Source of the DNA: Malania oleifera
Taxonomy: Eukaryota; Streptophyta; Magnoliopsida; Santalales; Ximeniaceae
Reading direction: 5' to 3'
Assembly (NCBI RefSeq): GCF_029873635.1
Contig: NC_080417.1
Span: forward strand, 31,794,214-31,858,213
Length of the DNA stretch: 64,000 nucleotides
Shown piece after piece: positions 35,326 to 47,286 of this stretch. Position numbers and translations under genes: made by a program. Position 1 is the stretch's first letter; the number at the start of each line of letters is the position of its first letter. A model generated the notes under the pieces. That model worked only from the letters and a program-made list of their open reading frames with translations, was not told where the DNA came from and searched no databases.

Positions 35326-36630
35326 AGAAGCATCGAGGAGCAATAGGCTGGACTATTGCAGACATCAAAGGGATTGATCCTACAATCTATACTCACAACA
35401 TCTTTCTAGAAGGAGATGCAAGGCCAATTCGTGATGCGCAGCGGAGATTGAATCCAACCATAAAAGAAGTGGTAAAGAAAGAAGTGCTGAAACTATTAGC
35501 TACTGACATCATCTATCCTATCTCCGACAGCAAGTGGGTAAGCTCGACACAGGTAGTACCAAAAAAATCTGGTTTAACTGTCATTGAGAATGCTAGTGAA
35601 GAGTTGATCCCATCTAGGAAAGCAACGGGTTGGAGAACGTGCATCGATTATCGTAAGTTGAATTCAGTTAGCCGAAAAGATCATTTCCCGTTACCCTTCC
35701 TAGATTAGATACTCAAAAAAGTAGCTGGTAATGATTTTTATTGTTTTTTGGATGGTTTTTCTAGGTATTATCAAATTGTTGTAGCAATAGAGGATCAATA
35801 GAGTATTTTCTCTGACATGTTAGATGAGATGTGTGAAATTTTCATGGATGATTTTTCTGTGTTTGGTAAGTCTTTTGATACCTGTTTGAAAAACTTGACT
35901 ATCATTCTAAAAATATGTGAAGAAAAGAACTTGTGGTTGAATTGGGAAAAGTGTCAGTTTATGGTAAGTAGTGGTTTGGTACTTGGCCATTTAGTTTCTA
36001 AACGTGGTATAGAGGTTGACAGAGCCAAGGTAGAGTTGATTTACCAATTATCTGTCCCTAAGACAGTGAGGGATATCCATTCTTTCCTTGGCCATGCCGA
36101 CTTCTATAGGCATTTCATTCAGAATTTCAGTAGTATTGCTAAACCACTGTGTTCTTTATTGCAAATTGAGACTGAATTTTTATGGACTGATGCATGCCAA
36201 CAGGCTTTTGAGACATTGAAAAAATGTTTGACCATGGCACCCATTATGCAACCCCCTCAGTGGGACTTTCCATTTGAGATTATGACTGATGCTAGTGATT
36301 TCTCTGTTGGGGCCATTCATGGTCAAAGAGTTGATAACAAGCCTTCTGTCATCTATTATGCAAGTCGTAACTTGAACGATGCTTAGAAAAATTATACCAC
36401 CACTGAGAAGGAGTTGTTGGCTATTATGTTTGCCTTGGAAAAATTTTGCTCTTATGTTATTGGATCTCCTGTTATTATTTTTACTAATCATTCTACGTTG
36501 AAATATTTGTTGACAAAAAAAAGATTTTAAGCCGAGGTTGATCAGATGAATTCTACCTCTTCAGGAGTTTGACATCACCATTCGAGATTAAAAGGGAGTA
36601 GAAAATGTTGTAGCTGACCATCTTTCTCGT
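35326..36630 (+). pseudogene. Athila-type reverse transcriptase and RNase H, with internal RT deletion
   Basis: The linker phrase GWTIADIKGI is followed by RT motifs RTCIDYRKLN (near 35635) and FLDGFSRYYQI. The catalytic box is FMDD (near 35843), then VLGHLVS. Between AIEDQ and SDMLDE about 28 residues are missing, including the conserved RRMPFGL region, so the RT was dead at the protein level. RNase H starts near 36280 (MTDASDFSVGA). Stops and a frameshift near 36530 follow. Confidence 0.88.
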
Positions 36631-37992
36631 TTGCAGCTACCTGATATATCTATATCTCTTTCTCCCTTAAATGATGATTTTCTTGATGAGCATCTTTTTG
36701 CAGTGTCACGCGCTCTTTGGTTTGCTGATATTGTGAACAACCTTGTCACCGACCAAATGTTAGACCAGTGGGTTACTCAAGACAAGCGTAAGTTCCTTGC
36801 AGAGGTACGACACTACTATTTTGGTAATCCATATATGTTTAAATATTGTTCTAATCAATTGGTTCGTAGATGTGTGCCTGATGATGAATGCATTTTTGTC
36901 ATAGTGGAGCGTGTAGAGGCCACTTTGCTGCAAAGAAAACTATTTCAAAAATTTTGCAAAGTGGACTCTATTGGCCTACTATGTTCAAAGATGTTGAGAA
37001 TTTTTGTAAAACCTGTGAGGCTTGTCAGAAATTAGGAAAAATCACAGTAAAGAATGAAATGTCTATGTCTCCCATTTTGACTCTTGAAATTTTTGACTGT
37101 TGGGGAATTGATTTTATGGGACCATTTCCAAACTCTTTTGGGAATTCTTACATTTTAGTTGCTGTGGATTATGTCTCAAAATGGGTAGAAGATATACCTT
37201 GTAGAACAAATGACCACATGGTTGTTATCCATTTTCTCAAGGAGTTATTTGCACGTTTTGGCATGCCCAAGGTGAACATTAGTGATGGAGGGTTGCACTT
37301 TTGTAATAAACCATTTGAAAAACTTATGCAAAAGTATGGAGTGACCCATAAGGTCTCTGCTCCATATCACCCTCAGACTAATGGTCAAGCTAAGTTAGTC
37401 AATAGAGAGATCAAAATCATACTTGAGAAAACGGTGCGTCCTAATCGAAAAGACTGATCAGAAAAACTTGTTGATGCACTTTGGGTCTACCGAACTACAT
37501 TCAAGACAAATTTAGGGATCTCCCTATAGGTTAGTTTATGGTAAGACATGTCTTTTACCTGTTGAGATTCAGCATCACGCTTTATGGGCTATAAAGCAGA
37601 TTAACTTTTCACTTGATGATGCTAAAGGTTTAAGGAAATTGCAGGTATGTGAGCTTGAAGAGTCTAGGAGAGAAGCTTACAACAATGCTCGCTTAGCAAA
37701 TGAGCGGATGAAGTTGCTGCATGACAGGAAAATCAAAGACAAACAACTTTTCCCTTTTCAACAAGTGCTTCTCTATGACTCCAAATTGCATTTGTTTCTT
37801 GAGAAACTGAAGTCCTGATGGGGTGGCCTGTACATTGTTGAAAAAGTTCATTCTCATGGCGCAATTGACATTGTAGATCTAAAGAATGGCAACAGATTCA
37901 TAGTCAATGGCCAGCGTCTCAAGCCTTTCATGACTCCATTCAATCCATATGAGGAGGTCTTGCTTCTGCAAGACCCCAGGGGAGTCCTTTGA
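36631..37992 (+). pseudogene. Athila-type integrase
   Basis: The zinc-binding region (HSGACRGHFA then CKTCEAC) lies near 36890-37030 after a frameshift. The catalytic residues appear in GIDFMGP, ISDGGLHF and NREIKIIL. A stop at 37456, frameshifts near 37500 and a stop near 37816 break the C-terminal part, which otherwise continues to a normal-looking end QDPRGVL and TGA at 37990-37992. It would have inserted the element's cDNA. Confidence 0.88.
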
Positions 37993-38710
37993 CCTTTCTC
38001 GTTTACTCTTTTCTTTTTCTTTTCATTTTATTTGTTCTTATTTTCATTTTCTTTTCTTTTTCTACTGTGTTTGTTGGTTGTAACTCTTTATTGTTTTTTT
38101 TTTTTTTTTTTTCTGTTAGTTTGTTTCCCCTATGCATATTTTTTCTCATTTCCCTTATGTTTTCACATTGAGGACAATGTTTCATTTTAGTTAGGGGGAG
38201 AGAATTTGCATGTGCAATAGTGTGCTTCAATGTGATAGAATTTTAATGTGAAAATTGCATGCGATGTTTGCATGTCAATTAGATCCACATTTGGGAAATA
38301 CTATTATTGAGCTCAGAGCATGCTGAATTCCTTATTTGTGAACGTTACATGCCCAATTCCCCCCCCCCTTTTTGAGGATATGGAACATGTAGGATGTAGT
38401 GCAATCAAAGTTTGAATCAAAAGAGAGTTTTATCCATTTCATTTAGTTGTAACCAAGAGAAGGATGTTGAAAGTCTTGCTACACACACTACACAGGTTAG
38501 AAGACTTAGAAAGACTACCTTAGACCATTTTTGGTTGATATACACTTCAGTTGTTTGAGACTCTAATGAACCATATCCTATTGGCTTAGAAAGAAAAAGA
38601 AAAAAAAAAGTTTGAAGCAAATGAAAACAAGAAACAAGTTAGGGATCAGTTGCAAAAAGAAGAAAAAGGGAAAAATCAAAAAAAAAAAAAGAAGAGGAAA
38701 ACAATTATGT

Positions 38711-38895
38711 ATTGGAAAGGGCTACCTATTACCAGGGTCCCAACTAAACAAAAAAGTAGGTACCTTTTAAAGTGTAGTAGCGTGAAAGCCACCTTTGTAC
38801 ATTCATGCACTGGAAACGGCTACTTACTACCGGGGTCCCAACTAATCAAGAAAGTGGGTGCCTTTTAAAGTGTAATAGTGTGAAAGCCGCCAGTA
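38711..38895 (+). repeat. Two-unit tandem repeat, 98-bp period
   Basis: Units start at 38711 and 38809. Both carry TGGAAA, GGGTCCCAACTAA, CCTTTTAAAGTGTA and GTGAAAGCC in order, with about ten differences between them. Confidence 0.85.
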
Positions 38896-39202
38896 CAATG
38901 GTTTTGAATTAGAGTAAAACCATGTGGCTGTCTCAGACTAATTGATTGTGTTTGAAATCATTAATGTTTGTTGGTGGTCAATCATGGAATTCTCATCCTC
39001 TCTTGTACACGTGAGCTTTGTTACACTCCATTACCTTGATTGTTTTACTAAATGGTGTATAAATCTTCTAGTTGAGACGTAACTTAGGTTAATCTGTGTC
39101 ATGTGTTCCTAAACTCATTAAGCATATTTCATGACATGTAATTTTCATAAGTATTGAAATTTTAGTGCTTCTTCCTTGGTTTGATTGCATTCATTGGTAG
39201 GG

Positions 39203-39228
39203 ACTAGCAAAATGCTAGTTGGGGGGTG
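39203..39228 (+). other. Hairpin and polypurine tract before 3' LTR
   Basis: ACTAGCA and TGCTAGT form a perfect 7-bp stem with an AAA loop (39203-39219). The G run TTGGGGGGTG (39219-39228) follows and abuts the 3' LTR. Confidence 0.7.
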
Positions 39229-40845
39229 TGATTACGCGCTTAAATTGCATAATTAGGTATTTTAATTCATGCATTACGAATTATATTTTTAATTAAATGT
39301 CTAATTAATCTCAATAAATTAACATTGTGTCATATTTATAACATTTGGGTTTTATTGAGTAAATTATGAATTTAGATATTTTTTTTATCGCTGGATGATT
39401 ATTAGAAGCTAAAAACTAATATACTCCGTAATCTAGGCGTAACTTTCTCGTTCGAGCTTCGATCGAGCCGATTCAAAATTCTGGGGAAATCTGAGAAAGA
39501 GATCTACAACTTTTGTGTTTTGAGTTTTGAGAACTACAAGCTTTAGTATGATCGAACTCGGACTTGTTCGCTGGGGGACAGAAACTTAAAATAAAAGCTT
39601 ACATATGTATGTGTGTGGGTTTTTGTTGGCTGGCACGCTGGAAAGGAGGTGCTGGCAGTGGGCAGGTGAAGGGGAGTGAAGGCTGCTAGTTTGGCAGAAC
39701 AAAAAAGGGAAAAAGCCAAAAGAAAAGGGGAATATAAAAAAAAAAAAAAAAAAAAGGAGGAGGATAGAGGCTAGGGTTTTTTGGGAGAGCTCTCTTGTCT
39801 GCGCGCCGCAGCAAAGAAGAAACACAGCAACATAGCTGCTGTGCTGAAGCTCCTCGCGGCCTTCCATCTCCATTCCAACTCTCTTCTCTCTCCCTCTCTC
39901 ATTCTCTCTCTTGTCCTTATATTTATTTACTTGTATTATGTTATTTTGATGTTATTTTAAATTTCTTATTGTCATCTAGTTGTAGTATTTTGGTTTAATG
40001 TCATTTTAAATTACTTTGTTTGAACTTGTTGTTTATTAATTTACTTCAATTTTGTCTTGAGTTAACTTATTGTTAAATTTAGTTTAAAAATTCAGCTGAG
40101 TTTATTTTTATTGTCAAATCCAGAATCTTTTTTTTTATCTTGGTTTCATTGTTAAGTTGAGTTGGTTTATTGTTTCACTCCATCTCTAGTTCTTTTGTTA
40201 CGTTAATTAATTAGTTGCTTAGACTTCAATGTCATTTTAGTATTTAATGGAACTTAATATTGTTGGGTTAATTTTGCTTTGTATAAGCTTAGTTAATGTG
40301 GATTTAATTTGTTTAAGTACTTGAGCGAGTGTTAGATTTTGTTTAAGTGTGGTTCATTTTTGTTTAAGATTTTATTTAGGTTGAATTCATTTTCATGTTT
40401 TTTAGGTATAGTTTATCCTTGTTAGGCCTTTGTTTGAGCTTAATTCATTTTTGTTTAGGCCCTTGTTTAGGTTCATTCAATTGTTGAATGCCTTTATGAG
40501 ATTAATGTTTGAGGAGTTGGCCATTTTGCTTGTTTGATTTGGTTATCGTTTATTTGGATAGTTGAATGGATTGTACTAGGTTAGCTTAGTAGTTTACGTT
40601 ATATTCTTGTTTTAGGTTTTAATATGTTTTAATTTTGTCATAAACTTTCAAAAAATCCTAAGATTTTGAATCTGAACCATGTTTAATAAAATTTGTTTTC
40701 TTATTTTCTTTGTCTATTTCGCTCTAGTTTAGAATTAATTTGCATTCCCTGTGGAGGCGATATGGCCTATTTGGGCTAATTATTACACGACGTAACTCCT
40801 ATACTTGGGATAGCCCTAGTGCTACCGATTTTTAGAAGTGAGTCA
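39229..40845 (+). mobile_element. Athila-type 3' LTR
   Basis: 1617 bp, direct repeat of 30740-32361, ending GAAGTGAGTCA at 40845 and followed by the target duplication CAAGT. Confidence 0.95.
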
Positions 40846-42196
40846 CAAGTCATGGAATAAAGTTACCATAGCTCTCTGATAAATGGCCCCTGCATTCTTC
40901 AGATCGAATGGCATAACCTTATAACAGGAGGTTCCCTATAAGGTGATAAATGTGGTTTTCTCTTTATCTTCCAGGACCATTTTAATTTGATTATATCCCA
41001 AAAAATCATCCATAAATGAAAATAAGGCATGGCCAAGTGTATTGTCTACTAACACATCTATGTGTGGGAGTGGGAATTATCTTTAGGGTTAGCTCTATTT
41101 AGGTCCCAATAATTGACACAAACCCTAACTTTCCCATTCTTCTTCATTATCAGAACTACATTGGCCATCCATTCGGGATATTTGGCTACTTCTAAAAAGC
41201 CAGCCTCAAACTACTTTTGGACTTCTTCCTTTATCTTGATCAACATATCCGACAGCATCCTCCTCAACTTTTGTTTCATAGGCTTACAATCGAGGTAAGT
41301 GGGTATTTTATGTGTTACCAATTCTATGTACAAACTTGGCATGTCCTGGTATGACTATGCAAAGACATCCAGATACTCCCTCAGAAGGTCTATTATTTTG
41401 CCATTTTCTTCACCCCTCAAGAATGCCCCGCTTTTTACTTGTTTTGGCTCTTCTTTGGTCCCCAAATTTATTGTGACCGTAGGGTCGCTGCTGGTTAAGG
41501 TTGGTTTTTCATCAAATTTTAACATTCTTTCCATTTCAAGTGATAAGTCCATTTCATCTTATTCAAATTCAGTCTCTTGGATTACATTTTCAAAATTAAC
41601 ATCGATTTTCTGACTCATGGGTACAGGTATTGTTACTCTCCCTACCCTTGCATGAAAAGAAAGCAAACCACCTTTTGACAATTGAACTCACGATGCAAGT
41701 GATGTAAAGAAATGCATAATCCATTTTATTGTTAAAAAGAAAAATTTTTGCAAGACAACATTGTCGATGGATTACAAAATAAAGGAAATTCAAAACAAAG
41801 AGAACAAAAAAAAAAAATAAACATTACAAGAAGTAGCCAGGATAATCAAAAGTCTCCCAGTTTTGTAATTCTGCTCCCACAGGAAAAGGGTGAACCCATT
41901 CGCTCGAGCCGTCTTCAAAGTCTTCCGAATCCAAGAATGATATGCTCATTTGCTTCATTTCTGCCTCAAGGTCTGATTGGCTGCTCTTCCGAAAAGTTAC
42001 ATTGATCGGTGGGATTCTTGCTCCCCACTTGGCGTTCACTTTACCTATGAGCCTTTCCATTTTGCACACTCTCTTTTCTTCTACTTTCTTCTTATGATTG
42101 GCGAAGGTAGGGGTATATCCAAGGCCATATCCATTCTTCGCGCCTTCGGGTAGTAATGGCATAGGAATGTCCTGGAGATATTTTCCCAATCCCTTG
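40846..42196 (-). pseudogene. Ogre-like pol: protease end to RT (5' part)
   Basis: Reading leftwards from the composite-LTR junction, the glycine-rich phrase GKYLQDIP and then GYGLGYTPTF are seen (42189-41824), followed by a linker and an acidic region ending LREYLDVFA near 41355. RT fingers and palm follow (NYWDLNRANPKDN-like near 41100, ALFSFMDDFLGYNQI and TTFITLYGT near 40970-41010). It stops at the Athila junction just after VTLFHDL, and the YVDD motif continues at 30739. In-frame stops are present. Confidence 0.82.
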
Positions 42197-42370
42197 TGTT
42201 GGCTTTTTGAGTCCGATCCCTGGTTTTGATAATGACAAACCGCAAGTTACTTATGTGTGTTTCTTGAACAGGTTATAATTTAACACACATAAAAGAGGTC
42301 TAAGATGTAAGCCAAATGAAGCTCAAAGAACACATTATTTGGCATATTCCATGAAGATGGAAGAGCAAAA

Positions 42371-42395
42371 GAAGAAGAAGAAGAAGAAGAAGAAG
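42371..42395 (+). repeat. (GAA)n microsatellite
   Basis: Eight GAA units near the start of the left partial LTR. Confidence 0.9.
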
Positions 42396-43096
42396 ACATG
42401 TTTTTAGTTGTATATGCATTTATTTTTTCTATTTTGGTCTGTAATAATTGCGTACATCTTGCATGATATGATTTAATGCTCAGACAGAACCATAGATTGA
42501 CTATAGGGAAGAAAAATGACCATACACAGACTTCGGTCGACCAACGCTAGGTTTTTGGGCTTAATTGAAAAGCCTTGGCCGTAGACTAACCATAGGCCCC
42601 CATGCATCACACTTATAATTATAAGGAAGAATCTTATGAGGCCAAGTTGAACTTATCTTAAATTTTGAAAGGGGTTCGAGCGACCGAACTCTTAAGTTCA
42701 AAATAGGTTCAGGCGACCGAATGGTTGACTAGTCCACAAGTTTAAGTTGGTTTGGTCGACCGAACCAAATTGAACTGAGTATTCCCGGGCGACCAAACCT
42801 TAGAGCAGTCACTTTTCACCTTCCATGGGCCCCCGAACTCCACGTTCAAAATACCCTTGGACGATCGAACATGTAAGTTCAATAAACCGAACTTTAGACC
42901 GGGCAACCAAACTATGGTCTTTTGAAATCGTCTTCACTTCAGCCAACCAACCCTGTCCATGGGCACCCAAACTTCAAAAAATGCCTTTTTCTCTTTGTGA
43001 GTGTTCCGACGACCGAAACTCTTGGGTTGCTCATTTTTAACTGTGGTAATTAGGGTTAAAAATTAATTAAACTTTTTTAATAATACCCAGGGTGTC

Positions 43097-43141
43097 CCCA
43101 ACGGTCAGAAAATTCTCTAAGTCTATATATACCCCTTTCAT
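43097..43141 (+). promoter_or_regulatory. MSA-like box plus TATA, left partial LTR
   Basis: CCCAACGGTCA at 43097-43107 fits the plant mitosis-specific activator consensus YCYAACGGYYA exactly. TATATATA starts 37 bp further on, at 43134. Confidence 0.55.
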
Positions 43142-43602
43142 AACTCAAATTAGCAACTTTGATTAGCCTGTTTTCTCTGTAATTTTTATCCTAATCAAAG
43201 TTCCCCAAAAACATATTTTTATTGCAAAATCTCTTTGGGGTTATATTTTATACTCTCCATTCTCTTCTATTAATTATTTTGAAAATTTCTACGAAGAGAA
43301 CATTTATTTGGGCATTTATTTTCAAGTGTTTTACTCTTTCTTGCTTACATATTTGAAAAACTTTTTTGGAGTTAAGCTGTGAGATTTCTCCACATATTTC
43401 CATGATAAATATGTTGATTTGAGAAATACATTCTTGCTTTGATTTGCACATTGAATATCAAATGTTTGTACTTTTTTTTTTTTTGTGCAAAATCATTTTT
43501 AGAAAAGCACCATTTACTCTACCGAGCATTATTTCATATCTTTAGAGAGTGCATTTATTTAAGCTTAAACGTGTACATCTTAGCTTGTACTTTTAGAAGC
43601 AT

Positions 43603-45684
43603 TGTTGACCTTATAGGTAAGTTCACGCCTGGTTTTGATTATTACAAATACTCATTCTATCTAATGGGTGTTTGAAACTTTGTGCAGGAAACCTAAAATT
43701 GTCAAGATCAAGATGCACATAAAGCTAGTGAAGATTGAAGACCAAATTCCATTTGTACTAGTTGCAAAATTGGTCTGTAATAGTAAATTAGGGCGTTTAC
43801 TTGTAATAATCACACACCCCACGTGCATGGTCTAATAGGTAAGCTCAAAATTCAATAATAACTAAAATTGGACCTAGAAAAGACCCTAGGACACTCACCT
43901 TTGCACTCATACATGTTAGGCACTTGAATAAGGTGTTTGTGAATTAAAACTGGACCGAAATGCACACTTTGTGCACTTTTGGTCAACTGGCACATGAAGT
44001 TCATTCTGCCCCCGGTCAACCGAACCCGGTCTGGGACAACCAGTTGACCACAGCCCGGTCAACCAAACCTCCTAGGAGTCAACTTTTTGACTAGCTAGTC
44101 AACCAAGCGAAAAATGTACCTCAACGCTCTGGTCGACCGATGGTCCTCGGGAGATGTCCCAACGGTTTGGTCGATCGAATCACCCAGTTCAAATATCCCT
44201 GGTCGACCAAACCGTGCTCCTTTGAAAAATCACCTATCCTGGTCAATCGACCCTGAAGTTCAAAAATGGCCCGGTCGATCAAGCCATATGAACTTCGGTC
44301 AACCAAAAGTGTTCTAATCGACTGAGTCTCTCGGGTTGCCCTATTTTTTTTACCGTGGTTAAATATCTTTTAACAGGGTTAAATTAATTAAAACACCATT
44401 AATCTTTTCTAATAATCTCAATCTTGTCCCCAACGGTCATAATTCATGGGGTGTTTATATATACCCCTTCATTTGGGAAAATTAGAAACAAAATTAGGAA
44501 CCTCAATTAGGAAAAATACTCAGAAATTCCAAAATTTATAATACTCCTTTTTGAGCCTCCAACACTTATTCTTACCAGATCTTACCACTCAAATATCTTT
44601 TGTAAGTGTGATGTGAGTGTTGTTGTTCTATAAGGTTTGCTCTCCTTGATTGTTTGATTGAAATGATTTTAACGAGAGCTAAACCTAAGTTCTCTTAGGG
44701 GGCTTTGTTCATAAGCCTATCCTAAGAAAACTTCTCTAAGCTCCTGAGTATTGCATTTGTGTTGCAATATATTAGGAAACTTGTATTTGGTTTTCGGTTG
44801 CAAAACGTTTTCAAAACTTGCTCAAATATCTTGTGTGATTTATATTTGATATACTTGTGAGAAGATATTTGTGTTTGTGATATTAATCTTTGTGCAATAA
44901 TTATTCACTCACATATTATTTGTTGAATACAAAGATTACACATCTTTTGCAAACCAAGCATATACATTATCTAATATTCACGTGATCGAGACATCCTGCT
45001 GATTGATATTCTTGAGGCTTGCTTGACATCTTTGTGTGAACACAATTAATTGAATATCTTGAGAAACAAAGATTGTTTGTTGACACTCTCACGCATTCAT
45101 TACACTAATAGCAAACATTTTGAAAGTTGAAACATTAGACCACACTGAGCTTACTTATTATATCTTGTTGGTGGTGTATATGATTGCGCATAACTGGGTA
45201 CATATCTGCTTTACTTGAAAGCATAATCACTGTACCATTTCATTTATTGAGCAAAACTGTTGTATTCCAGGCATGGAGAGGATGTAAATGGCTTTTGCTC
45301 CACTTGTTTAAGTGAGCAAGAATAGTGGAATCCTTGGGGGGTATGCCCAAGGCAGGGACGTAGGTTGGTTTGGCCGAATTTCGATAACAAATATCATGTG
45401 TTGCTCTCTCTCTCTCTCTCTCCCTCTCTCTATCTCATTTAATTTCTACACTTTAATTTCCATATGTGTATGTCTTTTCATTTACAACTATAATCATTTG
45501 CATGCACATTTATTTTAAATAAGAGACGCGTGTATGTCTGCACTAATAACTTAATTGTTTTACATACATGCTTTCAATATTGAATCAGATACGAACTGTG
45601 GTGAATCGGTGAAATGTTTTAAAATAATCAAAAAGTTTTAAATTTCTAATTCACCCCCCTCTTAGGATCACACCAAATTCAACA
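43603..45684 (+). mobile_element. Right full-length LTR of composite insertion
   Basis: TGTTGACC start and CAACA end, 2082 bp, close to the 2064 bp of the solo LTR at 56005. A motif array lies at 43985-44340, an MSA-like box at 44429 and TATATATA at 44456. The downstream part has the phrases GTGGAATCC, GGCAGGGACGTAGG and TTCACCCCCCTCTT, typical of plant Copia LTR 3' halves. Confidence 0.85.
44429..44463 (+). promoter_or_regulatory. MSA-like box plus TATA, right LTR
   Basis: CCCAACGGTCA at 44429-44439 with TATATATA at 44456-44463. Confidence 0.55.
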
Positions 45685-46648
45685 CCTTGCCCGAGCAATA
45701 TCCAGATTTGATCATTTTAGAGGCGACCATGCGTGCTGAGGAAGAAATATGGGGTTGAGGGATGAAAGAACCCTCCATAACAGTAGTGGTATTGATAATT
45801 TCAAAGGCCCGAAAAGAATCCTCAAGGGCTTCTTCAACTGCTTCCATATAGGGAGTGGAAGAAGGCTTGGTGACCATCAAGTTTGTTTCCCCATATACAC
45901 AGACCATTTTGTTTTCATCCCCAAATTTCACTCTTTGGTGTAGAGAAGAAGGAACTGCCACAGTATTGTGGATCCATGGCCTCCCCAAAAGACAGTTGTA
46001 TGATGACATAATGGCCATGACTTGAAATGTAATCTCAAAGGTGACTAGACCAATTTGCATGGGGATCTCAATAGATCCTACAGATTCCCTGTGGGTTCCA
46101 TCGAAAGCACGCACCACTAGATTGTTTTGCCTTATATATGAGAGGTCAATAGGTAACTTCTGCAGTGTGGTCATTGGCATGACGTTAAGGGATGACCCAT
46201 TATCAATCAATACCCATGCTATTATGTGATCTTGGCATTTGGTGGATACATGCAGTGCCTTGTTATGCCCTCTGCCCTTTGATGGAATTTCCTCATCAGT
46301 AAATGTAATGTAGTTGGTTGTCGCTAGACTCCCAATTACATGGTTGAAATTGTCGATGCTGATGTCTTGGGGAATGTAGGCTTGATTGAGGACCTTAAGA
46401 AGAGCCACTTGATGGGTTTCAAAATTTAACATTAGTGACAACACTGATATATGTGCAGGCATCTTGCTTAACTGATCCACAACACTATACTCACTATCTT
46501 TAATCATTTTCAGGAATTCCTCCGCCTCTCTGTAGGCAACCAGATTTTTTACAGCCTTGCCCTGCTCCCCTACCTTTCGTGGGTTTGCTTTCTCTAATGA
46601 TTCGAGTGTATACATTCTCCCACGGAGGGTTATACCTTTCACCCCCAC
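45685..46648 (-). pseudogene. Ogre-like pol: aspartic protease
   Basis: A 300-residue open stretch carries the retropepsin active-site phrase LIDNGSSLNVMP near 46195 and the flap-side phrase CLLGRPWIH near 45985. It runs into the composite LTR just after GYCSGK. This is the longest uninterrupted piece of the host element and it lacks stops. Flanking DNA at 42196 continues in the same frame, so the insertion split a readable gene. Confidence 0.88.
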
Positions 46649-47286
46649 TATGTTGTTTGCGCCTCATTCGAAATGAGCCTCGTAGTCATATTACCAAGGT
46701 ACTGCATGATTTCTTCGGTATGGGAATAGCCTGGGAGTAAAGATTATGAGATGAGCCAACATTTCCTTGGGGTGAGGAGTCCTCTTAATGTTAGGTATAA
46801 ACGGTCAGTTCGTGTACTGGGGATGCTCTGACTTGTTCTCCCCAATGGTCGAGACCTCACGTCTTTTCTCGATACTACCTACTTTCACGAATTTGCAGTA
46901 TATCAACCGTTGGAAGAATCATCTGAAAGTCACACAATGTTGCACTAATCCCCCTTCTTCACTCTGGCATAAATAGAGTGTGCCGACTAGACAAATAACC
47001 TCTTGTTCTATCTAGCCAGCTGTTATGAGCTCACTGTACAACCAATCTAGCGACATCTGATTGAGTTCTGCTTTTAGGATCCCCTCTACTTCTTTTTCTA
47101 TCATACTAACATTATTCCTCCAATGATCGGGCAAAGGATTGCCCTAGATCCCTAATTGTTTATTGTCGAAGGCTATACAACCCGCATCCCTTAATGATTG
47201 TACTTTGTGCTTGAATGCCCAACATTGGTCAATGGCGTGACCGAGAGAATTGGCATGATATTCACACCGGGGCTCTGGATCATACC
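46649..47286 (-). pseudogene. Ogre-like gag, C-terminal part
   Basis: From the left edge of the non-autonomous element it reads EPRCEYHANSLGH and then CWAFKHKVQSL, a Cys/His phrase typical of Tat-lineage gag ends. A degenerate stretch with frameshifts leads to the protease frame. Confidence 0.75.

Larger units (their letters stand above)
37993..39228 (+). other. Athila-type 3' untranslated region
   Basis: No env-like or other ORF is recognisable. It holds T-rich tracts, A-rich tracts (38590-38700), a two-unit tandem repeat (38711-38895) and the hairpin and PPT at the end. Confidence 0.7.
30740..40845 (+). mobile_element. Complete Athila-type Ty3/Gypsy element
   Basis: It has two LTRs in direct orientation (30740-32361 and 39229-40845), TG...CA ends, a PBS, gag, protease, RT, RNase H, integrase and a PPT. 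It is flanked by the perfect duplication CAAGT (30735-30739 and 40846-40850). The element is 10.1 kb and sits inside the RT of the minus-strand Ogre-like element. The gag sequence style, the PBS and the LTR start TGATTACG suggest the Athila lineage. No env-like ORF follows pol. LTR copies look about 97% alike over stretches compared by eye, yet the coding part is full of stops. Confidence 0.95.
42197..43602 (+). mobile_element. Left partial LTR of composite insertion
   Basis: TGTTGGC start; a motif array rich in CGACCGAAC (42535-43020); MSA-like box 43097-43107; TATATATA 43134-43141. It ends at GAAGCAT where the next LTR begins. Confidence 0.8.
42197..45684 (+). mobile_element. Composite Copia-type LTR insertion (partial LTR plus full LTR)
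   Basis: The 3488-bp insert is flanked by the perfect duplication CCTTG (42192-42196 and 45685-45689), with TGTTG at the left end and CAACA at the right. Inside, a second LTR start (TGTTGACCTTATAGGT) occurs at 43603. The insert thus consists of a 1406-bp LTR lacking its 3' end followed by a 2082-bp full-length LTR. Each has its own motif array and TATATATA. No coding sequence is present. It splits the protease-RT linker of the Ogre-like element. Confidence 0.88.
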
